Source of the DNA: Quercus robur
Lineage: Eukaryota; Streptophyta; Magnoliopsida; Fagales; Fagaceae
DNA: 64,000 nt
Assembly: GCF_932294415.1 (NCBI RefSeq)
Contig: NC_065535.1
Coordinates: 93,016,862-93,080,861 of the forward strand
Direction: 5' to 3'
Part shown: piece after piece, positions 1 through 11,006 of the stretch
Position numbering within the stretch: position 1 is the stretch's first letter
Layout: each line of letters starts with the position of its first letter
The notes under the pieces: generated by a model
Told to the model about the DNA's origin: nothing
The model's input: the letters and a program-made list of their open reading frames with translations, nothing else
The model's database searches: none
Made by a program: the position numbers and the translations under genes

Positions 1-148
1 TTAAAACTACTAAATGACAGACGCATACAAAAATTATTATCTATGAAATGAACTCTCCATTTCAAGTGAGTCTTGACATGCGAACTCATTCGGTCATACA
101 ATACTCATGTAATTCTAGCATTCCAACAAAATCTGGTTTTTGTTTTAG

Positions 149-460
149 GCATGGAGACTATGGATTGAAGATAAGCCAATGAAACTTATAGATGAATTCT
201 TACTCTTCGACAACTCATGCACTTTATCGGAACTGTTACGATTCATTCATGTGGGTCTGTTATGTGTACAACAACGACCAGAAGATAGGCCAAACATGTC
301 ATCCGTGGTTCTAATGTTGAGCAGTGAGATTTCATTGCCCAAGCCAAGCCAGCCAGGTTTTTACACTGAAAAGGCTCCAGTTGGAGAAGATTATTCATCA
401 AGAATGCTTGAAGCGCCTTCAATAAACGAAATCACCTTTACATCATTAGAAGCAAGGTAG
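149..460 (+). CDS. S-domain receptor-like kinase, last exon (5' part outside window)
   Basis: This is the 3' end of a G-type lectin S-receptor-like serine/threonine kinase, a plasma-membrane receptor kinase. An AG acceptor at 147-148 opens the exon, which reads AWRLWIEDKPMKLIDE and then the conserved kinase-tail motif LLCVQQRPEDRPNMSSVVLML, the end of kinase subdomain XI. It closes with the family's C-terminal tail (PKPSQPGFYTEKAP, then EITFTSLEAR and a TAG stop). The frame is clean for 104 codons. The rest of the gene (S-locus lectin, PAN/EGF, transmembrane and most of the kinase) lies to the left of the window. A decayed relative of the same two tail exons lies at 57240-57767. Family is certain; the particular member cannot be told from this piece. 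Confidence 0.85.
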   Translation, partial: AWRLWIEDKPMKLIDEFLLFDNSCTLSELLRFIHVGLLCVQQRPEDRPNMSSVVLMLSSEISLPKPSQPGFYTEKAPVGEDYSSRMLEAPSINEITFTSLEAR

Positions 461-1278
461 GATAACATCACTTGAGACTTGAGAGCAAAAAGAAGTGAAC
501 GAAGAAGAAAGAAGCAAGGTGGTGTTGTTCATAACAGAGTGTGCGGTTTAATAGCTTTTGTTTAGAGGGATGGAGCTTTTACACTACAAGTTATGTGTGG
601 CAAAATTTGTGTTCATTGTAAAGTACTGCTTATTTTCTTTAGGCTAATTTTTATTACAAACTCTTAATTTAACTGAAATCATGTTTTCAAAGTACGACTT
701 CAGTTGACTTGGTGCAGTGTGTGCCACCACTCTTTTCGTTAAACCTTTTTTGATAAAAAGGGTCAGAAATATGGAACCTGACACTTTTTTGATAAACCTA
801 ATTGCAATTAGAATTATGGAATCTGACACTTTTGATGAACTGCACATCATACACATTCTCTAGAAGGAAGAAACTGGTGGCCCATAAATTATTTTCCCCA
901 CTCCCCAACATTATCAATTCCTTCATTTTTACTCCTTAATTATTGCAATAATAATAAAAGCTACTAAGTCATGATTAACTTTTTTTTCACTTTTCCTCTT
1001 GTGCCACATTTGAAGAGCTTATTTCAAATGAAACCCATTGACATGTTTATTTCCATTTTTAAAATAAAACTTCTACATTTAAGAAGCTTATTCCTGCCAA
1101 GAGCCTTGTATAGCTCAATTGGCTTTTCCTCCTAGACAACCAAAATTAACCTCCTTCCCAAATGTAAATATCAAAATAAGCTTATTCCCAATACAAAGTT
1201 GCATGGGTTTTGGCTTAAACAAGAATTAACCTCTAGTTTAGTGGTGGAGTAGAAATTTTTTTTAGAGGGGGACCAATT
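461..1278. other. 3' flank of the kinase gene, no gene seen
   Basis: AT-rich sequence following the kinase stop. It probably holds the 3' UTR (roughly to 650) and then plain intergenic DNA. I see no supported ORF or element until the solo LTR at 1279. Confidence 0.6.
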
Positions 1279-2017
1279 TGTTGGATATATTTTAACAAAT
1301 TACTTTTGTGATAAAGCAAAAAGAAACAATACACAGATCTAAAATTAAATAGTAACACAAATAGATATGATAGGCAAAAGCAATAAACAAATACGGAATA
1401 ATATAAATAGAAATCTGCAAATACTTAAAGACTCACAGACCCAATACGTGAAAGGATGAACAATGCATGAAAGGATGAACAATTGAGATCAAGTCTTATG
1501 TTTTACACAATCTCCTTAAAGCAGATTTCGCCCCTCACACTTTCACTGTGATGTTTTGAGACTTGTGGACGTCTGCCTCCCAGGATTAAATGATCTTTAG
1601 CACGAAAACGAAGCACACAAGGTCGTGCTTTGCGAACTACTCAATGCCTCTCTCTCTCTCTCTTTGACACAAAATGAATGAACAAAAATCTCACTAGGAG
1701 AGTTTTCTCTGAAAAGTTCTTTTTCATGAATGAGGAACAATGAAACTATACGTAACTTAAAACTAAAACACTGTTTCAAAGATAACTACTGTGCACAGAC
1801 TAACTGACTCAATAATAAAAATAATAAATATTATTACTAATTGGATAAGTGGGCCTAGCTCACATATGCCTAAAGCTCAACCTAATATCTAGCCCAAAGC
1901 TCATATTTTCTATTATTTCTAATGTGGGACTCAAGGATTTTCACCACTTATAATAACATATTCAAGTGAACATAGAAAACATCAATTTCTTATTCACTTC
2001 ATGCTATTTTTCCAACA
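1279..2017. mobile_element. Solo LTR, probably Ty1/copia-type (fossil)
   Basis: A 739-bp segment begins TGTTGGA and ends TCCAACA, the inverted terminal motif common in copia LTRs. It is flanked by a near-perfect 5-bp target duplication (CAATT at 1274-1278, CAGTT at 2018-2022). No internal retroelement coding sequence or second LTR lies on either side, so it looks like a solo LTR left by LTR-LTR recombination. The mismatch in the target duplication suggests it is not very recent. Family is inferred from the ends and size only. Confidence 0.7.
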
Positions 2018-3267
2018 CAGTTGAGTGTGTTCAATAAGAAATTCGAATTCAAACCTAGCTATACCAAAAACCAATTAATATCTTGGTTGAATGATAAAGT
2101 ACAATCATCATAAAAGGAAAGCCAAGACAATTTTGGTCTCTAATTTTCCTTTTTTTTTTCTTTTTCGTGTTCATGTTTGGGGTAAGAGGGATGATGGGGA
2201 AGAAACTTGTTAATTCGCTTGCTTGCTGACAAGGGAAGTCTAACCAGTCTAAGAATATCTGTTCCACTATGTCTTACTTGGATAATATCAAGAGAAAAGA
2301 ATAGCTAGAATTTTGACGGAATTGAGCTTCTATTGATTTCGCTTATATCTCTATTTCCCGACAATTTTGTATGATTGTATGTGTATGCTAGTTAGTCTAT
2401 GTTCTTCTTTCATCAAATTTGTTCTTCTAAACTTTGAGATGGTAATTCTTTAGGAGTTGCTGTTGATCAAGTTGGATGGTTGTTGAGATTGATAGCAAGG
2501 GAATCAAAGATTTTTATTACTACACTCAAAGAAAAAGTGCAAGTGACAAGCAAAGAACTCACCTTTCCCGGACTTGCTTACGATGGATGCAACAAGAACA
2601 AAATATATAACAAATGAATGTGACACACAAACAAACAAACAAAACCTTGTTCATATATATATACTACACATATAGGACCAGCAAAAAAAAAAAAAAAAAA
2701 AAAAAACCAGAAAATGAATTGAATATGCACCCAATTAGGTTCAGTCTTGAAAAAAATTGGAATGTGGTCAGGAATTAATTTCATACCATATATGATTCAT
2801 TAGTTGGATAAGTTGAGTTTGTTTTTCGCAGAATATTGCGTTCCTAGTAGTGCTTCATTCTCCTGAACGGTTGACAATTTTAACTGCCCAGACACCTACT
2901 AGTATTGCTATCAAATGCAATGCCACCCTCAGAATTTTAATCTCTGTAAACATTAACGTTGCCATAAACATTTGAGTTGACAATGTTTGATTAAAATGCA
3001 CTTTCCACCCTCTAACTTTTAGGTTCTAAATTGGTTGATTTTTTTTTTTTTTTTTTGAGTAAACGGTAATACTTATTAAAACTTGCAATTTACATTTTGT
3101 AACTATTTTAATAATATTAAAATGCCCTTCAGTAGTCACATTTATGTTGTTAACTCGCCTAAAAAATCATTTTCTCTTTCCTCTTTTTTTTCTATTATTT
3201 ATTTTTATTTTTTTGTTCTAATCAACTTTGATTTTGGGTGTGTTCACATCAAATTCTATTTTGGAGG
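2018..3267. other. Intergenic, no gene seen
   Basis: AT-rich intergenic sequence with a poly-A run near 2682-2706 and a poly-T run near 3040-3057. Short ORFs here have low-complexity products and no recognisable domain. Confidence 0.6.
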
Positions 3268-3775
3268 CAGGGGCGGAGCCAAAGCTGAAGGTTTTGGGGG
3301 GCAAAGTTTGGACTTTAAAATACATATATATATATATATATATATATTAAAAATTGCAATATTTTAGTCATTAAGAGAGAGAATTCAGGCTAATTTTGAT
3401 ATTGAGAACCCAAAAAGTGCAGTACTAGAACTTGATTTGTGTTAAAATTAAAAATCCTGTTTTTAATTGCTTATATTTTGTTTCATTCAAGTCCTCTATT
3501 CCTTGTATATATAAGCAGAGCTGCACTTTGCTTATTTATTTAATGAGAAATAATTTTCTCTCATCTTCATCTCTAAGTTTATCTTCTCATATGAGATAGC
3601 CAACAACATATATATGGGGTGTTGTGACAGCCCTGGTCATAACATGGCTCCGAGATTAAATTTTTTGGGCTAATTGAACATTAACATTAAATATACCTAT
3701 ACCTATAGAAAATGTTTTCCCCAAAATCGAGGGGGGGACATGGGCCCCCCTAGTCAAAGAGTAGCTCCATCCCTG
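3268..3775. mobile_element. Non-autonomous hAT transposon (MITE-like, 508 bp)
   Basis: The left end CAGGGGCGGAGCCA and the right end TAGCTCCATCCCTG are inverted repeats of the hAT type. They are flanked by a perfect 8-bp target duplication, TTTGGAGG, at 3260-3267 and 3776-3783; 8 bp is the hAT signature. The interior is AT-rich, holds an (AT)n run near 3323-3350 and has no transposase. The perfect target duplication suggests a fairly recent insertion. Confidence 0.9.
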
Positions 3776-4446
3776 TTTGGAGGCATCAATGACTTCACAA
3801 AAATCATGGTGAGAATTAAGAAACATCCTTCACTGAGACTTTCTAGTGATTCGAACTCAAAGTCCCAGAGATCACGTGATTTGCGTAATTTGGCGTTGAG
3901 GTCTTTGAGGACAGGATTAGGATGTTGGACTCTTGGACCCCAGAGAGGTTGGATTCATGGGCCTTATTGACAAAGACTTTTTCATATGGAGAGTATTTGC
4001 ATTAGTTATTCTAAAATATTTTGTCTATTTTAGCACAAAAATCTACTTTTTTTTTTTTTTTTAATTTTACACAATCATTTTTCAAAAGTTTGAGGTCTTT
4101 TTCATCTTGGTCTTTTACATTTCAAACTTTTCATTTTGGCCCTTCATTTTTGATTTTGTTTTCATACTGGCCATGTTATCCATTTCCGTTAGTAATACAA
4201 TGACACCTAGCATTATATGGGTGACTTGTAGACAATACTTATAGTAGATTGATACTAAATGGCCAAATTACTTACAAAAATGGCTTATATGGATAATGTG
4301 TCTTAATGAACAACATTTAGTTGGCATTTAACATACTAGATTATTGACTGAAATGAACAATATAGGTAATATGAAATCATAAACAAATTTGAAGGAGAAA
4401 AATAAAAATTTTAAAATGAAAAAATGAAAACAATTTTGAAAAATAA

Positions 4447-4868
4447 GGTTATGTTTGGTAACGGTTTTTGTTTTTTATTTTCAAAAACTTGTTCCTGAGA
4501 ATATAAAGAAAAAAAAAATTTCTTGTATTTTTTAAATAAAAAGCATGTTTGGTTAGCTAAAATTAAAAAAATAGTTTAAAAAAATAGAAAATACTAAAAT
4601 ATATTTTTACTAGGATTTGAACTCTAATGCTAACTCATTAAATGAGACAGATTTATTAAATTAAATTCATGTTTTTATTTACTTTTGAAAATCAAAAACT
4701 GAAAACAACATTTTGCATATTTTCGGTTTCCTTCACAAATTGAGTTTTGAGAACAGTTTTTGTTTTCTGTCCATTTTGGATAACCAAACAAGTTTTTTAG
4801 TCTTAAAAAAATGAATATTATTTTTGAAAACAAAAAATAATGAGAGAAAATAGTTACCAAACATACCC
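4447..4868. mobile_element. Tourist-like (PIF/Harbinger-type) MITE
   Basis: The element begins GGTTATGTTTGGTAAC and ends with the inverted copy GTTACCAAACATACCC, a 15 of 16 match. A TAA trinucleotide sits on both sides (4444-4446 and 4869-4871), as expected of PIF/Harbinger target duplications. The 422-bp interior is AT-rich and non-coding. Confidence 0.75.
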
Positions 4869-5017
4869 TAAAGGTGTACTTCTTTTGTGAAGAAAACAAA
4901 TATGTATTTGAAATAACCAAAGAACTACTATTTAATTAGGTAATATTTTTACAATATGTCCGTAACAAATTATAAATGAAATTTTTGCCTACTAATAATA
5001 GTTCGTCACTTAAAAGA

Positions 5018-5445
5018 GAATACCTTCTGTCCGGAGCTGGCAGAAAAGGGTTTGTTTACGCCACCAATCAGAAGTTGCCACATCAGAAATTTAAGGAGGA
5101 AGCAGTATACTCTATCACACAGGATTGTAACTCAATTAAAACTAAAATCATCAAACACGTATCAGATCAGAAGCCCTTACCTGGAGAAACAGCAACAACG
5201 CCTAACCCATTCCATCTCCTCGTCTCCTCTGACCACCGGAGCTCCACCCCGCCGCTGGAGCCGCCACGGTGTCGTTTTGAGCCGGCGCCGACGCACCCAA
5301 CCTCAAGGTTTGTTCTAATTTCTGTTTATTGTTTGATTAGTTATTTCCCCAAAATTTATTAGGTTTCGAAATTTTGATGGGTTTGGGTTATTTTTTGGAT
5401 ATCAATCTGTTCATATTGGTATGGTTTTTGTTGATTTATATGGAT
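5018..5445 (+). repeat. Left arm of a diverged inverted repeat (tomosyn-like gene 5' region)
   Basis: This stretch, from the GAATACCTTCTGTCC motif through a CG-rich leader (AGCTCCACCCCGCCGCTGG) and the start of an intron, is repeated in inverted orientation at about 10020-10457 with roughly 90% identity by eye. It looks like the 5' untranslated exon and first-intron start of a gene. The ORFs that cross it (for example 4976-5362) resemble no family I know. It leads directly into the tomosyn-like exons at 5500-6183. Confidence 0.75.
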
Positions 5446-5499
5446 TTTTTTTTTTTTTGGTATCATCCGGCGTCGACGCACTCAACCTCAAGGTTTTGT

Positions 5500-6183
5500 T
5501 AATTTGTACTGGTGTCATCTCTCTTCAATTCCAAACCAGCATTTTACATGGTTTTGAGAAGAATGTTTTAGTGGTTGGAACAAAGGTTTCATCTGTCTTG
5601 ACTCTGGACAGTGAGACTGGAAACATGCTAACCACTAGCAGAGTTCAACCCAAGAAACCTTCAAAAGCTCAATTCATGCAGAGCTTGGGTAAGTGCTACT
5701 GGCTTCAGGTTTCATTTTTGGCAGCAATAAAAAATCTGTCATACATGTTGATATCCTTAAGTATTACTTCTTTGATGATTAGTTAATATACTCTTGAGAA
5801 CATTGAAGAATTTGACCGAAAGAATTATATTTGAATGCTTCACAGATGGGCAGGACCCAAATGCTCCAGATCTGAGCAAACGGAATTCATTGGAGGATGC
5901 CATTCCAAAGCAGTTAGTTTTGCTATGTTCTGAGAAAGCTGTGTATGTCTATTCTTTAACACACATCATTCAGGTAACCAGTGCTTTATTTATGTAGGCA
6001 ATGAGCTGGGAAACTACATAAGATCATACCTAACCTTCCCTTCTCTTTTGTTTCAGGGAGTTCAGAAGGTGCACTACAAGAAGTGTTTCAAACCTCTTCT
6101 TGTTGCTGGCCATCAACATTTTATAGTTCCTCTGATGTTAACTGGCTTATTCTCCTTTTTACCAGTGGAAAAATTCAGATAAG
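5500..6183 (+). pseudogene. Tomosyn/Lgl-like WD40 protein, three-exon fragment
   Basis: Exons at about 5500-5698, 5846-5973 and 6057-6183 have proper GT/AG borders and splice in frame to read HGFEKNVLVVGTKVSSVLTL, then MQSLDGQDPN, then LLCSEKAVYVYSLTHIIQ and GVQKVHYKK. These match the plant tomosyn-like family (Lgl-related WD40 proteins that bind SNAREs), in the region before the C-terminal SNARE-like tail. The third exon is frameshifted after KKCF: the family sequence (CCW, STFYSSSDV, LLFTSGKIQIR) continues in another frame. The first exon is truncated at its 5' side and fused to leader sequence. No start codon belongs to it. It is a gene fragment, not a working gene. A second fragment of the same gene lies inverted at 8813-8981. 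Confidence 0.75.
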
Positions 6184-8484
6184 GTGCAGGGTTTTCTTAA
6201 CCTGTATTTTCCGAGTTTCATGAATAAATTTCAGATGTGAGGAGTAACAGTTGTCATACCCTGTATTTTCTTAACCTGTATTTTCCTTAATGCTCTATGC
6301 ATGTAGTTAGCTTCCATCATGTAACATTAATCTTATACTATGTGCCTATATTGTAAATGAAAATTATGTTTTATGATAAGAAAAAACCACAAGTCATTCT
6401 TTGGCAAATCAGATTTGCTTTTTATTTGCATGTTACAACCACGTACCTTTGACATTGAGAAGCAGAATTTAGAGATTGAAGCAGCACAGGTACTTTTTGA
6501 TAGCAATAATACTTCACAGACTGTTTTGCTTGGTATCAACTTAGATTAGAGATTTGAGTATAAAATTGCATTAGTTTTGTTAGGCAAAATGACGTTGGAA
6601 AAATCACAATGCAGAAATAGGCATTCAGAATAATATGTTCTTTTCCAGCCTATAGGGAACTTTTTAATTAGGCCATGTGGTTTAGGGTTGTACTTGTTTG
6701 ATGGTTGAATTTGTGCTTTTTCTTAATTCAAGATATTTTCTAAACTCTATTTATTTATGGCTGAGACTAGCATAAACTATTCCACATCTTCCATTCTTGA
6801 AATCCTTCTCTCATTCATGTATATTTGAGGATACTTTCCATTTCAATTTAAACTTGAAACATATTTAGAACCAATGTAAAACCAAAAAAAGGTGAAAATA
6901 CCTCCATTTCATGACCATTTGGTGGTGGAAGACATTAACTTGTCCTGTCTGTCTACTTTATTGCAATGTACAAGAGTGCAAAGATTCCATAAACGATGTT
7001 TTTATTTATTTAATTTATTTTGTTGTTATTATTTTATTTTTAATGAAAGTAAATTTGTGTTTAAAATTGGCAGATGGAAGCTATGAATATCATAAATGTG
7101 CCATTATGTCTCAGATTTTGGCTTATATCTTTTGTTGAATGCTACTACTGGCCAAGAAATGAAACTTATGTACTACAAAGCACTTGAGTGATCAAAATGA
7201 AAGATGCAAGTGATGAAACTGTTATATATTGCTATGTTTGAAGGTGGGAATGACTTGTGTGAAGGGTGGAGTGGGTTAGCCAAGGAGATTGCACGAGATG
7301 CTTTGCATATAAGGATAGCTGATGCATGTATATCCATATTTGAATTGTTGATGATTAGATATAGTTGTATTTGAATATCAAATATTTGATAATGAATTGT
7401 TGATGATTAGATTATTTGTATTTAAACACTAGAGGAATAATAAGCAACGAAAAAATTGTCTAAAACTATTTTCTATCTTTCCCAGGATTGATTATCAAAT
7501 TTTATCTTTATCTATAAGAAATTCTCAGCCATATAAAATCCTTGGCTACTTTTTTTCTCTTGATAGAAATAGCAACCTAGAGCAAATATTACTTGGATAT
7601 TTTAATAGTTGTGCGGAATTTCATCTAACCAAAAGCTTTACTTACTCACTTAATGATACACAAAACCAACTAAAACTCCACTAGCATGCCTTGCACGTAA
7701 GTTTTAGTGTCCTGTCGTAATTTAGCAAAAAGGTCACCAATCACAAATTTTTTTGAAAGTTTCTAAGTTTTAGTGTCCTGCCGTGATTTACTTGAATGCC
7801 AAAGCCCTTTTGCCTTGCATATGCATTATAACATGCTTTAGCATCCTAACTTATCAAATACCATATCGAGACATGGTTCCAAATGCCTATTGCATACAAA
7901 AGGTTGATTTGAATCATTCAATGACAAGTCTAATAATTTTGATCTTCATTTATTTCTGACTCATCATGTACTAAGTCTTCCACCATATCATAAAGTGAGA
8001 TTGTTTTAGGTTCCTTATTGCTCGTACTCATATTTTCAATTCAAGTAATTTTAAATTTCAAAATAACCTATATAAAACAAAAGAGAAGAAAAATTCATAA
8101 GAAACGATTGAGAATAAATTCAAATTTTGTGCTATTACAATACCAAACTTGCCCAATTTGGCAAACTTGTTTAATTACAAACTTGTTTTAGGATACAAGT
8201 AAAGAGCAAATCCAACCACTTAATACAAAACCAAACAACCAATTTGAATTTTTAGAAGTTCAAATTAATTCCACATAAGCACAACAAAGGCATGGTACAT
8301 TTGACCACCCTGCTCAGCAACTCAATAAACTCTACATAAAACAGCTCCAACTATATCTTTAATTGCACTCTGCTACATATAGAGAGCAAATTGACATTAC
8401 AAGTAGGAGAAAATTGTAATTACAAGTAGTATAAAATTATATTTGAAGCTAAAAATATTACAATAGCTATCAAATAAATGATAC
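6184..8484. other. No gene recognised
   Basis: AT-rich sequence. A short direct duplication lies near 7325-7430 (GAATTGTTGATGATTAGAT twice). A few short open stretches (for example 6892-7138 +, and a minus-strand stretch near 7935-8031 starting MSTSNKEPKTISLYD) have no recognised homology. They may be further gene debris. Confidence 0.4.
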
Positions 8485-8559
8485 CAGCTGTGTCCCAGAG
8501 GCCTAGGTTGACGATGGAGAATTCAACAAACACAGTAAGAAAACTTGTCGAAAAGACAC
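8485..8559 (-). pseudogene. Rop/RAC small GTPase, single-exon fragment
   Basis: Read on the minus strand this 75-bp exon has an ACAG acceptor and a GTAT donor. It encodes FVEFSIVNLGLWDTAG. The VNLGLWDTAG string is the G3 (switch II) box of plant Rop/RAC GTPases, and the intron follows DTAG exactly as in Rop genes. The upstream half (VFSTSFLTV) is diverged from the usual NFSANVVV. No other Rop exon was found nearby, so this is an isolated captured or decayed exon. It is on the same strand as the tomosyn-like fragment just upstream of it. Confidence 0.6.
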
Positions 8560-8812
8560 CTGTAAAAAAAAAAAAACAAGATTCTCATTTAATTAAATTC
8601 ATTTTAGTGTTGGATTCCTAATTGAACACAAGCTCCCAAGAAAAGCAAATCCAAAAATTTAAGTCAAGGATTAAAAAAAAGAAAAAAGAAACACAAACTG
8701 AAAATTAAATAAATATGACAATATAATCGCAACGGGGCAACCTAGAAATAGTTATTTTTGCCCGCATTTAATACCTGTTTTACAAAAAGATGGAACACAT
8801 TGACTTTCTAAC

Positions 8813-8981
8813 CTGAATGCTAGAACTTCAACAAATTCTGTCTCAACCACTAAAACATTCCTCTCAAAACCATGTAAAATGCAGGTTTGGAATTGAAAAG
8901 AGAGATGACACAAGTACAAATTTCACTTGCAATGTGGTTTTGATATAATAGAGTGGGTCCTTCTATATCAATTACTGAAAC
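8813..8981 (-). pseudogene. Tomosyn/Lgl-like exon fragment, inverted copy
   Basis: Minus-strand exon with acceptor TTACAG at its 5' side and donor GTTAGA at its 3' side. It starts VSVIDIEGPTLLYQNHIASEIC, the tomosyn-like sequence just upstream of the part kept in the plus-strand copy. It then shifts frame: the nucleotides of the SLQFQTSILHGFEKNVLVV stretch are recognisable but carry an insertion. Together with the leader at 10020-10457 it forms a convergent, decayed second copy of the plus-strand fragment at 5018-6183. Confidence 0.7.
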
Positions 8982-9629
8982 CTGTAAGAAAAATGAGTTG
9001 ACATAAGCTAGATTTATGTAACAATTACATAAAACCTGATAATCAACAAAACTTAATTGAAAAACAATGAAACTAAACTCTAAAGCCTAAACAGTATAGT
9101 ATTATTAATGTGTAAAGTTGAATACAACAAACACTACAACAGAAAAGTATCACAACCAAGCCTAAAGTAAATATAGAATGTGAGTGTCAGTTGTTAAACT
9201 TTCCAATGTCACACACCCTACTTATTTGATCCTAATTCGAGAGATGAGGCAGGAGTTTTTTTACTCATGCTTTTCAGTTTTTTTTTTTTTTTGATTAAAG
9301 GCGGTGCGTTTTTTAGTAATTAGTTGAAGCTTGTTAATATTATCAATGCCATGTCAATGAAACATAATAGTTTTAAAGTCCAATCTTAACCCTGCTACTT
9401 TCTATCAAAATTTGTTCTTGAAACACTATCTAATATCATTAAATAACATATCAAGGCTCTCTACTATTTGTCAAATTAGTTTAATTGGAAAGATTTGAAC
9501 TTAAGATCTTCCCTGACCCCACTATTCAATTAATTGATACTTAATATCATTACCAATGTCTCTCTTGTTAAAGTAACTCCAAACCCAGATCACTGATCTG
9601 TCAATTTGCGCATACCTAATGTGGCAACC

Positions 9630-9696
9630 TCAACTAGATAAAATGAAACTTGCTGGGGAGATGAGTCAATGACATAAATCTGAGTTGAGTATGCAA
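9630..9696 (-). other. Possible orphan exon, unrecognised
   Basis: On the minus strand a short open stretch is bordered by CAACTCAG (acceptor-like) and GTATGC (donor-like) and reads IYVIDSSPQQVSFYLVEVATL. The product matches no family I can name. It lies inside the interval between the two inverted tomosyn arms and could be another gene fragment or chance. Confidence 0.25.
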
Positions 9697-10019
9697 TCAA
9701 CAACACATCAATAATAAAAATAAAAGGTGAGAGAAAAAAGAACGTAAACTTACATATCAAAACAGGGGATTGGGTTCTAATTAAAAGAGTTGTGTTGCTA
9801 GCTATCAACTGTGTGGAGCGAAACAGGGGATTGGGTCTTGTCTAGAGTTTCAGCACCTATCAAAACTTCATTATTGATTCTTACGCTGGGGTTGTAAGCC
9901 AGCTTGTGACAATTTCCCCTTCTTTTGAAATTGTTTCTTCAGAAAAAAAGGCTACTATAAATCATAGATAAAAAAGAGAGGTGGGTGGCCTATCACTTAA
10001 GAATCCAATCAAAACCCAT

Positions 10020-10457
10020 GAAAAAAGCAAAATCCATATAAATCAACAAAACCCATACCAATATGAACAGATTGATATCCAAAAAATAAACCAAATCCAT
10101 CAAAATTTCGAAACCTAATAAATTTTGGGAAAATAACTAATCAAACAATAAACAGAAATTAAAACAAACCTTGAGGTTGGGTGGGCGCCGGCTCAGAACG
10201 ACGCCGTGGCGACTCCAGCGGTGGGGTAGAGCTCCGGTGGTCAGAGGAGAGGAGGAGATGGAATGGGTTAGGCGTTGGTGCTGTTTCTCCAGGTAAGGGC
10301 TTCTGATCTGATACGTGTTTGATGATTTTAGTTTTAATTGAGTTATAATCCTGTGTGACAGAGTGTACTGCTTCCTCATTAAATTTCTGGCGTGGCAGTT
10401 TCTGGTTGGTGGCGTAAATAAGTCCTTTTCTGCCAGCTCCGGACAGAAGGTATTCTC
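10020..10457 (-). repeat. Right arm of the diverged inverted repeat
   Basis: Inverted counterpart of 5018-5445: the same CG-rich leader, the same CTCAAGGTTTG donor region and the same AT-rich intron start, read on the minus strand. Identity is about 90% by eye with scattered substitutions. Homology stops at GAGAATACC, a dozen bases before the putative target duplication of the large MULE (10462-10470). Confidence 0.75.
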
Positions 10458-10470
10458 CACTTAAAAAGCC

Positions 10471-10700
10471 GATTTTCGTTGCTAAATAACCCTAAAATTC
10501 TAAGTATTTCGTTAGTTGTCCTGTTACGAAACAATTTGTAATAATAGCATCTCGAGTTTCTTAAACTCGAGATCCAATTTAAAAATCGAGCTTTTAAGAC
10601 TCGTTTTTGTTGTTTTTCAGTTGCTGACATGGCGAAAGTTTCCACTTGGATAGCGAGTTTATAAAACTCGATTTTGGAAATCGAGTTTTATAAACTCGCT
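10471..10700. repeat. Left terminal inverted repeat of the large MULE, with CTCGAG hairpins
   Basis: Contains a palindrome near 10549-10572 (CTCGAGTTTCTTAAACTCGAG) and a second cluster near 10650-10700 (GCGAGTTTATAAAACTCG and AATCGAGTTTTATAAACTCG). Its 10511-10590 part matches the minus strand of 34430-34530 at roughly 70%, with the CTCGAG blocks best kept. Confidence 0.65.
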
Positions 10701-10739
10701 TTCGCTTTAACGCTTTTTTCCCTTCCCACTTAAAACAAT

Positions 10740-11006
10740 CTACAGAGACCCGTTCAAAATCTCTCAATCTCAGACACCGCTCTCTCAAACTCTCTCAAAC
10801 TCTCTCAAACTCTTCCCCTCACTGTGGAAATTTCAAAATCAACTCACTCTCTCAAACTCTCTCAAACTCTCTCAAACTCTGTCAAACTCGCCGTGCCGAA
10901 GGTGGTTCTCCCATTGAGACTCAGCCACCGAAACTGAGTTCTGCTCCCATTGACAGTGAGGCACTCAAAGTCAGTACTGCTCCCATTGAACCACCGTGCG
11001 CCTAAG
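10740..11006 (+). promoter_or_regulatory. Probable 5' leader exon of the PMD gene
   Basis: Just inside the left terminal repeat comes a pyrimidine-rich leader with several tandem CTCTCAAACT units. It ends in a good donor, CCTAAG followed by GTACTC at 11007. The PMD coding exon at 15024 is preceded by a TTGCAG acceptor, so the simplest model is a leader exon here and a 4-kb leader intron. This would place the promoter in the terminal repeat, as in MuDR. Inferred; no transcript data. Confidence 0.45.

Noticed and set aside
4976-5362. 128-codon ORF over the tomosyn-like leader
   Set aside because: The inverted copy does not keep this frame and the product has no family resemblance; it is read as untranslated leader.
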